Shown here one piece after another: positions 1 to 8,948 of a stretch of 64,000 nucleotides of DNA. The stretch's first letter is position 1. Each line of letters starts with the position of its first letter. Under the pieces are notes generated by a model. It was not told where the DNA came from. It was given only the letters and a program-made list of their open reading frames with translations, and ran no database searches. The stretch is taken from NCBI GenBank assembly GCA_902141825.1, contig CABFPG010000002.1:310001-374000 (forward strand), in the 5' to 3' direction. Position numbers and translations under genes: made by a program. The stretch comes from Thalassocella blandensis. Its GTDB lineage: Bacteria; Pseudomonadota; Gammaproteobacteria; Pseudomonadales; Cellvibrionaceae.

Positions 1-516
1 AACTTCCACTTATTAATGGTTGAACTGTCCAAGGTATTAAAACCTCGCGGTAAGTTGCTAACAGCGGCTGTGGTAGCGCTCGGAGACAACCCTGGACAGG
101 GCGTACAATCCAAAACGTTCCCCTACTTCGATTTCATTAATCTGATGGCCTATGACAACTATGGTGAAGCCAGCCACTCCAGCTACAACTTCGCGGTAGA
201 TTCATTAAATTACTGGGTCAATCAACGGGGCCTGCCCGCGCACAAAGCGGTATTGGGTGTTCCATTCTATTCCAGACCAAACGTTCGCACTTATGCGGAG
301 AAAGTCGGAGTCAATGGTTCCAACCGTTGTCGTGACACTGATGGTTCGGATTACTGGAATGGCATCCCGACGATTCGTAAAAAAGGTCAGCTAGCCAGCG
401 GATACGGTGGCATTATGACTTGGGAGATGTATCACGATACTTCTGGTTCAGATTCACTTTTAACCGCTATGTATGAATCTGTTAACGGCATGCCAGGTAG
501 CTACTTCTGTAATTAA
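1..516 (+). CDS. GH18 family chitinase, C-terminal part (5' end outside window)
   Basis: The reading frame is open from base 1 and ends at 516, so this is the C-terminal ~171 residues of a longer protein. The segment FDFINLMAYD is the conserved late beta-strand of glycoside hydrolase 18 barrels, where Met, Tyr and Asp line the substrate site. VLGVPFYSRP and GYGGIMTWEMYHD are the following GH18 strands, the last with the conserved Trp at the bottom of the active site. The catalytic DxxDxDxE motif must lie upstream and cannot be checked. GH18 enzymes hydrolyse beta-1,4-GlcNAc chains, usually outside the cell. A hairpin terminator follows 50 bp later. No carbohydrate-binding module is present at this C-terminus. 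The family call is firm; substrate preference is not readable. Confidence 0.9.
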   Translation, partial: NFHLLMVELSKVLKPRGKLLTAAVVALGDNPGQGVQSKTFPYFDFINLMAYDNYGEASHSSYNFAVDSLNYWVNQRGLPAHKAVLGVPFYSRPNVRTYAEKVGVNGSNRCRDTDGSDYWNGIPTIRKKGQLASGYGGIMTWEMYHDTSGSDSLLTAMYESVNGMPGSYFCN

Positions 517-564
517 GCCGTTAAACGCTAATTGCATTGCGAGATTAAACACCTCGCATGGACA

Positions 565-604
565 ATAAAAAAAGGGTGTTGCCAATAGCAGCACCCTTTT
601 TTGT
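565..604. terminator. Intrinsic terminator between convergent genes
   Basis: The arms GGGTGTTGC (574-582) and GCAGCACCC (588-596) form a 9-bp stem with one G-T pair. An A-tract lies on the left and a T-tract on the right, so the hairpin can work in both directions. It sits between the GH18 stop at 516 and the oxidoreductase stop at 636. Confidence 0.85.
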
Positions 605-635
605 TGGCTCAAACTCAGGAAGATTTAACGATATT

Positions 636-2801
636 TCATTTCAGATTCCATCGATGAAATCGCTCCAACCAGCGCAAAATAGCTTCCGGTTTATGTGCTT
701 TTTTCCATTCACCAGCAACGTATTTGTTCGCTTCATTCCAAGTCGGATAACAATGAATTGTACCGAGGATTTTATTTAGACCCAGGCCGTGTTTCATTGC
801 CAATACAAATTCCGCGATTAGCTCACCGGCGTGCTCTCCCACTATGGTAACCCCCAGAATTTTATCCTTGCCTGGTGGCGTTAGCACTTTGATAAAGCCT
901 TTTGCTGCATTTTCTGTAATAGCACGATCTAAATCACCTAGATCATAGCGAGATACTTCAAATGGAATTTTTTGCTCTGTCGCGTCCTGTTCGTTTAGTC
1001 CTACGCGAGCAACTTCGGGGTCGACAAACGTCGTCCAAGGGATCACGCGATAATCAACCTTAAACTTTTTGAAACGCCCAAATAATGCGTTTACCGCAGC
1101 ATACCAGGCCTGGTGTGCCGCGGTATGAGTAAATTGAAAACGCCCAACAACATCTCCCACAGCGTAAATATGCGGAAATGATGTTTGCAAAAATTCATTT
1201 GTAGATAACACCGAATTATTCGTGGGCATGCGATCAACAATGCCAAGCGCCTCAAGTCCAAAGCCCTGCAAACGCGGCTTACGCCCAACAGCGCAAAGAA
1301 GTTCATCATAGGCAACATGCACTTCCCTACTCGCGTGCTGCAATACCAAAATCTTCTCTTCGCCATGACGCTCACAACGTAAAGCTTTATGGTTTGTCAG
1401 CACTTCAACGCCGTCAGAGTGCAAGGATTGTTTTACAAACTCCGAAACATCTGCGTCTTCGCGTCGCATCAGCCGAGAATCCATTTCAACCTGGATCACC
1501 TCGGAACCCAGACGCGCAAAGCTCTGTGCCAGCTCACAACCAATAGGACCACCACCAAGCACCACCAATCGTCGCGGCGGCTGGTCCAGGTGTAAAAACC
1601 GCTCCCAAAGTGTTTCGCTTGTTACATACCCACTGTCTCCCATACCAGGTATCGGAGGTACGATAGGCTCTGCCCCCGTTGCCAGAACAATGTTTTTTGC
1701 GGTCAGCGTCGTTGTTTCACCCTCTGCAGTTTTAGTCTCTACTGTCCACGGGTCTACAAGTCGTGCGTACCCTTCCACCACCTCAACCCCAAGGCTGGTA
1801 TACCTTTCAACGCTATCATGAGGTTCAATTTGTTTGATTACCTCCTGTATACGCTGCATGATTTGCCTGAAAGAAAAACGCGGCTGCTGTTGCTGCAAGC
1901 CGTATTGATCTGCGTGCGCCATCAGATGCGCTAATTTACTGCTTTTAATTAATGCTTTGCTTGGTACACATCCATAGTTTAAACAGTCCCCTCCCATTTT
2001 ATGATGTTCTATCAATGTGACTTTGGCTTTCACTGCAACTGCGATGTATGCAGACACTAAACCGCCAGCGCCGGCCCCCAGCACAATAAGATTCCGATCA
2101 TACTTATTTGGTTTTTTCCATTGTTTATATATTTTCTTTTGTTGCATAACATTCACTATTTTTTTGGCGATTAATGGCATTAGCCCCAACAGCGTAAAGG
2201 ATATTAATAAACTCGGTGAGGCAATATCGCCTATGTTTTGTATCGACGCCAATTGCGTACCGGCATTCACATACACAATTGTTCCCAACAGCATTCCAAC
2301 CTGGCTGACCCAGTAAAACGTCCAGGTCTTGATATGCGTCAAGCCCATAAGCAAATTGATTACAAAAAACGGAAACACCGGGACCAGTCTCAAACTGAAC
2401 AGATAAAAAGCCCCGTCTTTTTCCATGCCTCTGTTAATGGTTTGCAGGCGACCAGCAAAGCGCTTGTGTACTGTCGAGCCAAACACATAACGTGACAACA
2501 AAAACGCCGCTGTCGCCCCCATGGAGCTGGCAAAAGACACCAGCACAACGCCTCCAAACAAACCGAATAGTGCGCCACCTGCAAGGGTCAAAACCGCAGC
2601 TCCTGGCAGGGAAAGACTGGCCAATGCAAAATACGCTAAAAAATACAGACTTGCCGCCAGCCACAGCCTGTCTTCGATCACCGTATCCCACGAATTCAAA
2701 CGATTTTTCAGCTCACTCAGGGAGAGGTATTGATTAAGGTCAAAGTAGAAAAAGCCAGCCACCAGGCAGAGTATCAGTGACAACAAGAGAAAGCGTTTCA
2801 T
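636..2801 (-). CDS. TVP38/SNARE-associated membrane domain fused to FAD-dependent disulfide oxidoreductase
   Basis: This is a 721-residue fusion. Residues ~1-225 contain several hydrophobic helices with a TVP38/DedA-like pattern, including SLPGAAVLTLAGGALFG and RLVPVFPFF. From ~236 to the end is a class I pyridine nucleotide-disulfide oxidoreductase: FAD fold VLGAGAGG, redox pair CLNYGC (Cys ~272 and ~277), a second dinucleotide site VVLGGGPIGCE, and FAD motif YAVGDVVG. Near the C-terminus the family motif HxHPT reads HCYPT, so the usual general-base His of dihydrolipoamide dehydrogenase is Tyr, as in mercuric-reductase-like relatives. True lipoamide dehydrogenase activity is therefore unlikely. 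The protein should be an inner-membrane NAD(P)H-dependent reductase of unknown substrate. The gene is a single transcription unit running toward the 565-604 terminator. Confidence 0.85.
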   Translation of the reverse strand: MKRFLLLSLILCLVAGFFYFDLNQYLSLSELKNRLNSWDTVIEDRLWLAASLYFLAYFALASLSLPGAAVLTLAGGALFGLFGGVVLVSFASSMGATAAFLLSRYVFGSTVHKRFAGRLQTINRGMEKDGAFYLFSLRLVPVFPFFVINLLMGLTHIKTWTFYWVSQVGMLLGTIVYVNAGTQLASIQNIGDIASPSLLISFTLLGLMPLIAKKIVNVMQQKKIYKQWKKPNKYDRNLIVLGAGAGGLVSAYIAVAVKAKVTLIEHHKMGGDCLNYGCVPSKALIKSSKLAHLMAHADQYGLQQQQPRFSFRQIMQRIQEVIKQIEPHDSVERYTSLGVEVVEGYARLVDPWTVETKTAEGETTTLTAKNIVLATGAEPIVPPIPGMGDSGYVTSETLWERFLHLDQPPRRLVVLGGGPIGCELAQSFARLGSEVIQVEMDSRLMRREDADVSEFVKQSLHSDGVEVLTNHKALRCERHGEEKILVLQHASREVHVAYDELLCAVGRKPRLQGFGLEALGIVDRMPTNNSVLSTNEFLQTSFPHIYAVGDVVGRFQFTHTAAHQAWYAAVNALFGRFKKFKVDYRVIPWTTFVDPEVARVGLNEQDATEQKIPFEVSRYDLGDLDRAITENAAKGFIKVLTPPGKDKILGVTIVGEHAGELIAEFVLAMKHGLGLNKILGTIHCYPTWNEANKYVAGEWKKAHKPEAILRWLERFHRWNLK

Positions 2802-3295
2802 AGTTAAGCTCAGAATTTAAACAGAGATGCATCAGTACATGCCATAAAGCTTATCGTATCGTTGTGGCCAGTTCATCACAAATGTGACATACGAGTTTAG
2901 GGCGAAACGCAAGAGAAGAAAATGCTATGAGCTGGAACAGAGAATTGAAGTTAACACTACTTAATTAACAATACTTAATTAACAATATTTAATTAGCAAT
3001 GCTTAAAAGACACTCGGGTGGTTTTGCACATTGGATTTCTGGCAATGCATTCTTTCCAACGAGAGAATGAAAAAAGCACAGTAAAAGGGACTTTATGGAA
3101 AAAGAGACAACACATAAAGAAGAGATGCGATGCTGAAACGCAGTGACAAGATGCAACGCTTGGGATTCCAATGACGATAACAGAAACACCAAGCGCTGCA
3201 TCTTTTTTTAAATCTTATAATTTTAAATTCTCTATAAAATTATGCTGAACGCGATTTTAGCGCTAAACCCTAAACATTAGCACTTACGCTGAAAA
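2802..3295. other. Non-coding gap with AT-rich triplication
   Basis: This gap lies between the oxidoreductase start and the pilE stop. It holds an imperfect ~15-bp triplication built on cttaattaacaata (about 2958-3003) and a strong hairpin at 3149-3209. A 70-codon minus-strand frame at 2989-3201 resembles no protein I know and overlaps the hairpin, so I do not call it. Confidence 0.6.
3149..3209 (+). terminator. Orphan terminator-like hairpin on plus strand
   Basis: The left arm AGATGCAACGCTTGG (3149-3163) pairs with CCAAGCGCTGCATCT (about 3189-3203) over 15 bp with one G-T pair and a loop of about 25 nt. A run of T follows on the plus strand only. No plus-strand gene lies upstream, because both neighbours are on the minus strand. 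It may end an unannotated plus-strand small RNA. Confidence 0.5.
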
Positions 3296-3772
3296 TTAAC
3301 GCCAGCATTCATCCACGCCACTTGCATTTCCATCAATATCAATCGCACCTTTTTGGCCACGGTGAGTAAGTGTTAATGTGTTACAGGTTTTTCTCAGGCT
3401 TGATGAACCAGCAGAGGCTCGCGATACGCTTAACGTGTAGCCGTAGCATCGTTCATCGACATCATCAACAGCGCAACTGCCACCAACTGCAGCAATACTC
3501 GCAGAACATTTTCCTGTTTCACTTACGACACCTGCTGCGCCCAAGCCAAGCCCTGAATTGTCGGTCAAACTCGCAGGATATGTAAGATTTTGCGTATAGT
3601 ATTTTTCCAACATGCTCGACATTTTTAAGGCAAACGACGAGCACTCTGACAAATTGCCTCGCTCCACTTGTTCCTGATACGAAGGCACTGCAATGGCCGC
3701 CAGAATACCAACTATGGCAATGGCAATAATCAGTTCGATCAGGCTAAACCCATGTTGCTTGGTTTGTTTCAT
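3296..3772 (-). CDS. pilE: Type IV minor pilin PilE
   Basis: This 158-residue type IV pilin-like protein has the short basic leader MKQTKQHG, then the prepilin peptidase site G|FSLIELIIAIAIVGILA with Glu at mature position 5, then a hydrophobic helix. The C-terminal half has Cys residues consistent with a pilin D-region disulfide. It is the last gene of the minor-pilin operon, directly after pilY2, matching the order in Pseudomonas. Minor pilins prime pilus assembly in the inner membrane and sit at the pilus tip. The ATG is preceded by AAGGA. The symbol rests on fold plus position. Confidence 0.85.
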   Translation of the reverse strand: MKQTKQHGFSLIELIIAIAIVGILAAIAVPSYQEQVERGNLSECSSFALKMSSMLEKYYTQNLTYPASLTDNSGLGLGAAGVVSETGKCSASIAAVGGSCAVDDVDERCYGYTLSVSRASAGSSSLRKTCNTLTLTHRGQKGAIDIDGNASGVDECWR

Positions 3773-3818
3773 AAGGATGTTTCCTTTTTTCTGAATTTTT
3801 TATGTCAACATCTAAAAA

Positions 3819-4121
3819 TCAGGTGCCAGGGGGAAGAATGTGAATTTCTTCAATCACATCCCGGCGATCGCTTTTACGGCGGTAAGATTTGTACAGCACC
3901 TTTTGCCCCTGTTTTAAGTTTGCCCGCCCTACCAGCGACTTATTGCTTGAATACACTTTCATGCTGGGAGAAATTGCCCGAACTTTATCGCTGATCAGGA
4001 TCTTCGGTTCACCCAGGGTATAACCATCAATCACACCAAATTGTAGTTCATCTTCTTCTGCCAGAACTGGCACACTCAGTACCAGAGCGACAATAAAACT
4101 GATCAAATATTTTAAGCTCAT
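3819..4121 (-). CDS. pilY2: PilY2-like small secreted protein
   Basis: This 100-residue protein has an N-terminal signal peptide (hydrophobic stretch ending VLSVPVLA|EEDE). The remainder is a small, probably beta-rich domain ending EEIHILPPGT. I start it at the ATG at 4121, which has GAGGTG six bases upstream, and not at an in-frame GTG at 4130. It lies 11 bp after the pilY1 stop and 46 bp before pilE, the slot of PilY2 in Pseudomonas aeruginosa. The name rests mainly on synteny and size. Its biochemical role in pilus biogenesis is not well defined. Confidence 0.65.
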   Translation of the reverse strand: MSLKYLISFIVALVLSVPVLAEEDELQFGVIDGYTLGEPKILISDKVRAISPSMKVYSSNKSLVGRANLKQGQKVLYKSYRRKSDRRDVIEEIHILPPGT

Positions 4122-4132
4122 TGTATGCACCT

Positions 4133-7100
4133 CTATTTCACAACCGACCAGGAAGAACGACGAGAGTTTTTGTTGCTGGCTGGAGGGTTAAAATCGGCAG
4201 TCACGATCCGGCCAAGGGAATCTGATACGACCACTTTATTCCCGTTAATTAACGTAGCACCACCTGGAACAGCGTTGAGAGGAATACCAGCGTAGGCGTT
4301 TTCAAGGTCCTGAGGTGTATCCCCCAGATTATAGCTTCTGAATACCGCCTGATTAGGCTGGCCACCCGTCTTGATGTCAGCCACCATCAGATAACCGCTT
4401 CCCCCGGCAGAACACACCGCATTGTTGGGGATGGTTGTATTGAAGAACACATAACCACCAGACACGATCGGGTCAACCACGACGCGTTCTCCCAGCATCG
4501 CACCGTCGGGCTCTTTCAGATCAATAAACCAACCCATCTCAGGCACCGGCAAGGCTATCGGGTTGTAACTCACCGGGTTAGTGCTCAATACACGGCCTGC
4601 CAGTAAATCTTCATTCTCAGGCAAAGTCATGGTCTGCTCTACCAGATTGGTACGTGTCAGATTGCCATATGCGTTGCCCGCATCCCAAACACCATAAAAG
4701 CTTTGTAAGGTTCCATCAGTGTTATCGGTGGTAGTGATGTACTGCCCTGTACCGAAGAGCACCATTACGTTTGGATTCGTTCGCGAATCGGTAGCGGTAG
4801 GATGCGCAATGGCCATAGGCTTGGATGTAATGGGCTGACGATTCACAGGTCGGCCAGCCGAAGTACAAATTGCAGAGCTGCATGCAGTAAACAGAGGCGC
4901 AGGATTGAGCGTTGATCCAAACGCTGTTTTCCAATTTGTATCATTGCTATCGGAAACATCAAACACCCACATATTGCCTTGCAGATCACCGGCATAAATT
5001 CGATCGACGATAAAGTCACTATTGGTGTCGATCAATGAAGGTGATGACAAACCATTACAGTCGCTGGCTAAATTCGCGCAATCATTCAAAGTCATGCTGC
5101 CGACTTTCGTTTCCAGCATTTTGTAGCCGGAACCATCGAGGTACAACATAAACAACTTCGCCGTACCATCACCTGTTGGATCATTGTTGTATCCGTTACC
5201 AAAAATTGCAGCCCATTTGCCATTATTTAGTTTGGCTATCTGCGGGTTACTGAAGGTGTATCCCAAATCATTATGGGTAAACTCCATAACGGAAAGTTTG
5301 TCTGCGGCAACATCCGTCACGGTTGTGTAATCATCTGGGTCAGTGACATCCAACACATAAACGCCTTTACCACCGGCGCGGAATCCTCCCACCAGATAGG
5401 TTTTCCACTGCCCACCCACAAATACATCACGGGAAGTCGGGCTGGCATCAACATAAGGAATATGACCGTAATCTGTCTCTGTTAGTTTGTGCAAGCCAGT
5501 ATCACCCGCGGAGAACAGAGTGCCAGGTATATAGCCGAACAATTCGTTACCGTCTGTTGCATGGAACGCATGAAGCATCCCATCATTCGCGCCTACATAA
5601 ATAACCGGTGTGCGTGAAGCATTATTGGATACAAAACTGAAGTAGGAACTGGATTCCATTCTATCTGGATAAAGCTGATTAGGTTCACCCACAAACTCCG
5701 GGCTCGAATGCACAATATCGCCTAAACGCTTGCCTTGACGATTTCTGAAAGCACCGTCATTAGTGAAGTCACCTTTCAGATAATTCACCACCTTCACACC
5801 GTATTCTGTATTGGCTGTCTGCTGTTCGGCAACGATGGTATTAAGACCGAACGGTGCATTCGCCAACAGATCTGCGATCTGTGTGGAGTTGAGCTCTGAA
5901 TCGTCTGGCGCGGTAACTAGCCGTGTGGTGTAGTCCGCCGGGAACGCAAATGGAATCCCTTTGTTTGTATCATCACGGTAGGTATAAATATTTCGGGTAG
6001 TCCAATCCAATGTTTCTGCACTTAAAAGTTTTCCGGCATCCCATCTCAAGCTGCCCAAACCATCGTCATCATATTCATACGCCAGCAATTGACCTGACCA
6101 GTTACCTGAATCAAATCGAGCCTGGTATACATAGGTTTCCGCCGTAATACTGGTAGTGTTGAACGCTACCGCAGAAGCGGAGCCGGTACGGTCCTGAATA
6201 CTTGCCAGAGATGAACCAAGCGAGTCGATTAATTCTTGTGGATTTGCTGCGTTTAGAAACTCCCCACGCCCATTCCAAGCAGCATGACGCATATCATCGA
6301 TGGCTTCAGGTGAATCGGCACGCGCTTCCGGCCAGGGGAATGGATCTGTTCGGTTAGGCGGATTTGCATCCAGCGTGCCATTAATACCGAAGGCAACGGT
6401 GAAGGTCACCATGTGTTGCTGGGTATTGGTATCAATACCCGCCGTTACAGGTACAGTGTCTTGCAACAGCGGCGCAAGATCGCGTTCGTAGTAGTGCATC
6501 GCCACGTCGGCCAGTGTATTGCTGTAACTGTCGGCATAGGACCCGCCATCAAAATTCACCACGGCACCGCCGGAGGAACTTGAACTACTGCTACTGCTGT
6601 TCGCGGGATCATCCCAGTAGTAACAGACTTTTGCCTGTCCGGGATAAGGATCGCCAAATGTCGCATTATTACAATCGGTACCGTCTGTTTTGGTTTCCAT
6701 ATGCCAGCTTCGATTGTAACCATAGGCTACGGTTGTGGTTCCGGTGAAACTACAGAATCCGCCTTCACTGGCACACCATTCCCAGCTGCCACCGCCGCCA
6801 CCAGAACTGCTGCTGGACGATGAAGAAGAACTGACACCATCCGCATTGCCTACCGATGGACTTCCGCCATTCCAGTAACCGTCAGATAATAAAACAGAGA
6901 AGTTTTGCTGACATGCACCGCCATTAGCGGCCGATAAAATCGGACTGCTTGGACTGGGGTTAAAGCCAAATAAACCGCTGCCTGGGCTCACCCCAACTTC
7001 AAAGTAATCCCCCGCTTCTTCCAGGGTTTGACGCAGCGGCGTACCACCATTCGATGAGATTTTCGCGAGATTTTTTAACAGTGCTCGTTTGTTGGCAGCA

Positions 7101-8164
7101 GCGGTTAAGTCACCGGAGGAAATATCATCAATATCTTTAATGATGGTGCCAATACTGTTGTTATTGTGAAGCGACGCCAAGCCCATTCGGGAACGCCCTT
7201 CGGACATAATCTCAGACAAAGCTCTTTTCGCCACAAACTCTCGTTTACGATAATACGTAAACCAGTTGGCATAATTAATCTGCTCTTCAACGCTCATGTC
7301 ATTAACGTAGACACAAGAAGGACAAATGTCGCGACCGCTGCCATCGACAATAATATCGAAGAGATTATAGATTTCTACACCGGGCTGCGTAGATCTCACA
7401 TCAATTTCTACTCTGACCGTACTACCCGACACTGCAGTGGAAACCGTTTGTCGATTAAAGCCACCATTTTGCAAAAACATCGGAATTCGGGGACCATTAT
7501 TGACAACCGCATATGCCCTAAAATAATCCGAGTTTTCAAACTGGTTCAGGTTCTCTGCGCCAATATCAATGGCCAGCGTTGATGTCGTGGTGATAGTAAA
7601 CGTATCAGAAACATAAGTGGTGGTCTGGCCAGAAGTGGTCCAGATAGCCGATGATGAGGCTGTTGCACCAGTAACATCACACTCACCGTTTTGATAGTAA
7701 TTATCACTATTGGAATCTTTCCATTCGATGTAAAAATGGTTGCGCAAGTCCGTAGCACCATCTTTTCTATACGCGTTGGAATAAGCGGAATTTACAGGCT
7801 GGTCGAGAAAAGTAAGATCGTCTTTATCTGTTCCCTTCCACGGGGTATACGACTTGCTTGGATCGTACGCCATCACATTGTATCCAACACACAATTCACG
7901 TGCCCGACTTGAACTTCCGGGAGCAAAATCGAGGTTGCCGTCATTTCGAGAACCACTGTGTGCATCTTCAGCACCATTTGACAATAGTACCTCCCAGTCC
8001 ATTGAGCCCGAATCGTCCATTAAGAACAAAATATTGGGCTGTACGGATGTACCGAGAAATAGCGGCTTATTCGACAACTCACCGGGAGCAGCAAATGCAG
8101 CACATGAACACAAAAGCACACTGGAAAACGTGATAGCCTTATTTAAAGTTTTTAAACTACTCAT
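4133..8164 (-). CDS. pilY1: Type IV pilus tip adhesin PilY1 with poly-Ser-flanked Cys-rich insert
   Basis: The protein is 1343 residues from the ATG at 8164 (GGTGAG upstream), preferred over an in-frame TTG at 8203. A signal peptide is followed by a von Willebrand A-like domain with MIDAS motif DDSGSM (~50-55). The C-terminal PilY1 beta-propeller starts near ~810 (YVGANDGMLHAFHATDG) and contains a calcium-loop pattern DTNSDFIVD at ~1044-1052, comparable to the loop that controls pilus retraction in P. aeruginosa. Unusually, at ~445-531, between LLSDGYWNG and TLADVAMHYYERDLAP of the VWA region, there are two poly-Ser tracts bracketing a ~60-residue Cys-rich module (WCASEGGFC ... CNNATFGDPYPG ... 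KVCYYWDD). Such linkers are typical of secreted carbohydrate-active enzymes in Cellvibrionaceae. PilY1 is exported with the pilus and acts in adhesion and surface sensing. Confidence 0.92.
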   Translation of the reverse strand: MSSLKTLNKAITFSSVLLCSCAAFAAPGELSNKPLFLGTSVQPNILFLMDDSGSMDWEVLLSNGAEDAHSGSRNDGNLDFAPGSSSRARELCVGYNVMAYDPSKSYTPWKGTDKDDLTFLDQPVNSAYSNAYRKDGATDLRNHFYIEWKDSNSDNYYQNGECDVTGATASSSAIWTTSGQTTTYVSDTFTITTTSTLAIDIGAENLNQFENSDYFRAYAVVNNGPRIPMFLQNGGFNRQTVSTAVSGSTVRVEIDVRSTQPGVEIYNLFDIIVDGSGRDICPSCVYVNDMSVEEQINYANWFTYYRKREFVAKRALSEIMSEGRSRMGLASLHNNNSIGTIIKDIDDISSGDLTAAANKRALLKNLAKISSNGGTPLRQTLEEAGDYFEVGVSPGSGLFGFNPSPSSPILSAANGGACQQNFSVLLSDGYWNGGSPSVGNADGVSSSSSSSSSSGGGGGSWEWCASEGGFCSFTGTTTVAYGYNRSWHMETKTDGTDCNNATFGDPYPGQAKVCYYWDDPANSSSSSSSSSGGAVVNFDGGSYADSYSNTLADVAMHYYERDLAPLLQDTVPVTAGIDTNTQQHMVTFTVAFGINGTLDANPPNRTDPFPWPEARADSPEAIDDMRHAAWNGRGEFLNAANPQELIDSLGSSLASIQDRTGSASAVAFNTTSITAETYVYQARFDSGNWSGQLLAYEYDDDGLGSLRWDAGKLLSAETLDWTTRNIYTYRDDTNKGIPFAFPADYTTRLVTAPDDSELNSTQIADLLANAPFGLNTIVAEQQTANTEYGVKVVNYLKGDFTNDGAFRNRQGKRLGDIVHSSPEFVGEPNQLYPDRMESSSYFSFVSNNASRTPVIYVGANDGMLHAFHATDGNELFGYIPGTLFSAGDTGLHKLTETDYGHIPYVDASPTSRDVFVGGQWKTYLVGGFRAGGKGVYVLDVTDPDDYTTVTDVAADKLSVMEFTHNDLGYTFSNPQIAKLNNGKWAAIFGNGYNNDPTGDGTAKLFMLYLDGSGYKMLETKVGSMTLNDCANLASDCNGLSSPSLIDTNSDFIVDRIYAGDLQGNMWVFDVSDSNDTNWKTAFGSTLNPAPLFTACSSAICTSAGRPVNRQPITSKPMAIAHPTATDSRTNPNVMVLFGTGQYITTTDNTDGTLQSFYGVWDAGNAYGNLTRTNLVEQTMTLPENEDLLAGRVLSTNPVSYNPIALPVPEMGWFIDLKEPDGAMLGERVVVDPIVSGGYVFFNTTIPNNAVCSAGGSGYLMVADIKTGGQPNQAVFRSYNLGDTPQDLENAYAGIPLNAVPGGATLINGNKVVVSDSLGRIVTADFNPPASNKNSRRSSWSVVK

Positions 8165-8268
8165 AATCTCACCAAGCGAAAGATAGCCTGTTGTTACAAC
8201 CAATTACTAGAAAACGAATTCCCGCAATACTGGGAACAAACTCCCTTACTCATTTTTCCTTTATAAAC

Positions 8269-8934
8269 TTAACCACCGAATTGACGCCCAGTGGTATAGG
8301 TGGACTGCAAAACGCTGTAAATATCAGGGTTTTTAGACCAGCCAATGGCGGTAATACGGAAAACCCAGGGACTGTCATAAGACGGTGCGGTTTCTACATC
8401 AAGATTTTGCGCAGTTCCCGCACCCTGGTTTGTTGTGCCGGCTCTTAACGGCCCCAACAATTCAATCACTACTCGCGGAGTTCTCGCCCAATCGCCATCA
8501 GTCCATGCCGCATTAATATCTACAACCGAACGGCTCTCTGTGGCATCTGCCAGCCACTCATCATCATCACTTAAATCTCCAATGAAAGTCGCCAATTGAC
8601 GAATAGGCGTTACGCTTAAACCGGAAATAGTACGGTCTGAATAACAGCCTTGCGTCGGCGTAACGAGAAAGTGGTTGGTGATGCTGGCACGATTTGTAAT
8701 TTCATTAAACAGCCATTCTTCTGCCTCGCGCAAAGCGGATTCTGCCGCAGAATCTGCAATGAGTTTTTGCCTCGCATTATTCGCCATCCGCTCTTGTAGC
8801 GTGGAACTGTTCATGGTCGACACACCGAGGATTGTCATCACGGCCAGAATAACTAGAGCCACCACCAACGTTGCGCCTGCTTGATTTTTTACTGCAGAAA
8901 TTTTTTGTACGGATTTCATGGTTGTCGTTTTCAT
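8269..8934 (-). CDS. pilX: Type IV minor pilin PilX
   Basis: This 221-residue protein has the PilX N-terminal pattern: a basic leader, then QAGATLVVALVILAVMTILG as the hydrophobic helix, then MNSSTLQERMANNARQ, where PilX proteins conserve a polar stretch (ERMA.N..D/Q). It lacks the Glu5 of major pilins, as PilX family members do. It follows pilW by 14 bp with AGGTA before the ATG. It precedes pilY1 by 104 bp, the largest gap in the operon. Its expected role is as a minor pilin in the tip complex with PilV, PilW, FimU, PilE and PilY1. Confidence 0.88.
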   Translation of the reverse strand: MKTTTMKSVQKISAVKNQAGATLVVALVILAVMTILGVSTMNSSTLQERMANNARQKLIADSAAESALREAEEWLFNEITNRASITNHFLVTPTQGCYSDRTISGLSVTPIRQLATFIGDLSDDDEWLADATESRSVVDINAAWTDGDWARTPRVVIELLGPLRAGTTNQGAGTAQNLDVETAPSYDSPWVFRITAIGWSKNPDIYSVLQSTYTTGRQFGG

Positions 8935-8948
8935 GTAAAAAGTACCTG

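Noticed and set aside
2989-3201. 70-codon minus-strand frame between the oxidoreductase and pilE
   Set aside because: It overlaps the strong hairpin at 3149-3209, has no recognisable family, and its composition looks random.
8165-8203. Longer pilY1 start at a TTG codon
   Set aside because: The ATG at 8164 has a good ribosome site and gives a normal signal peptide.
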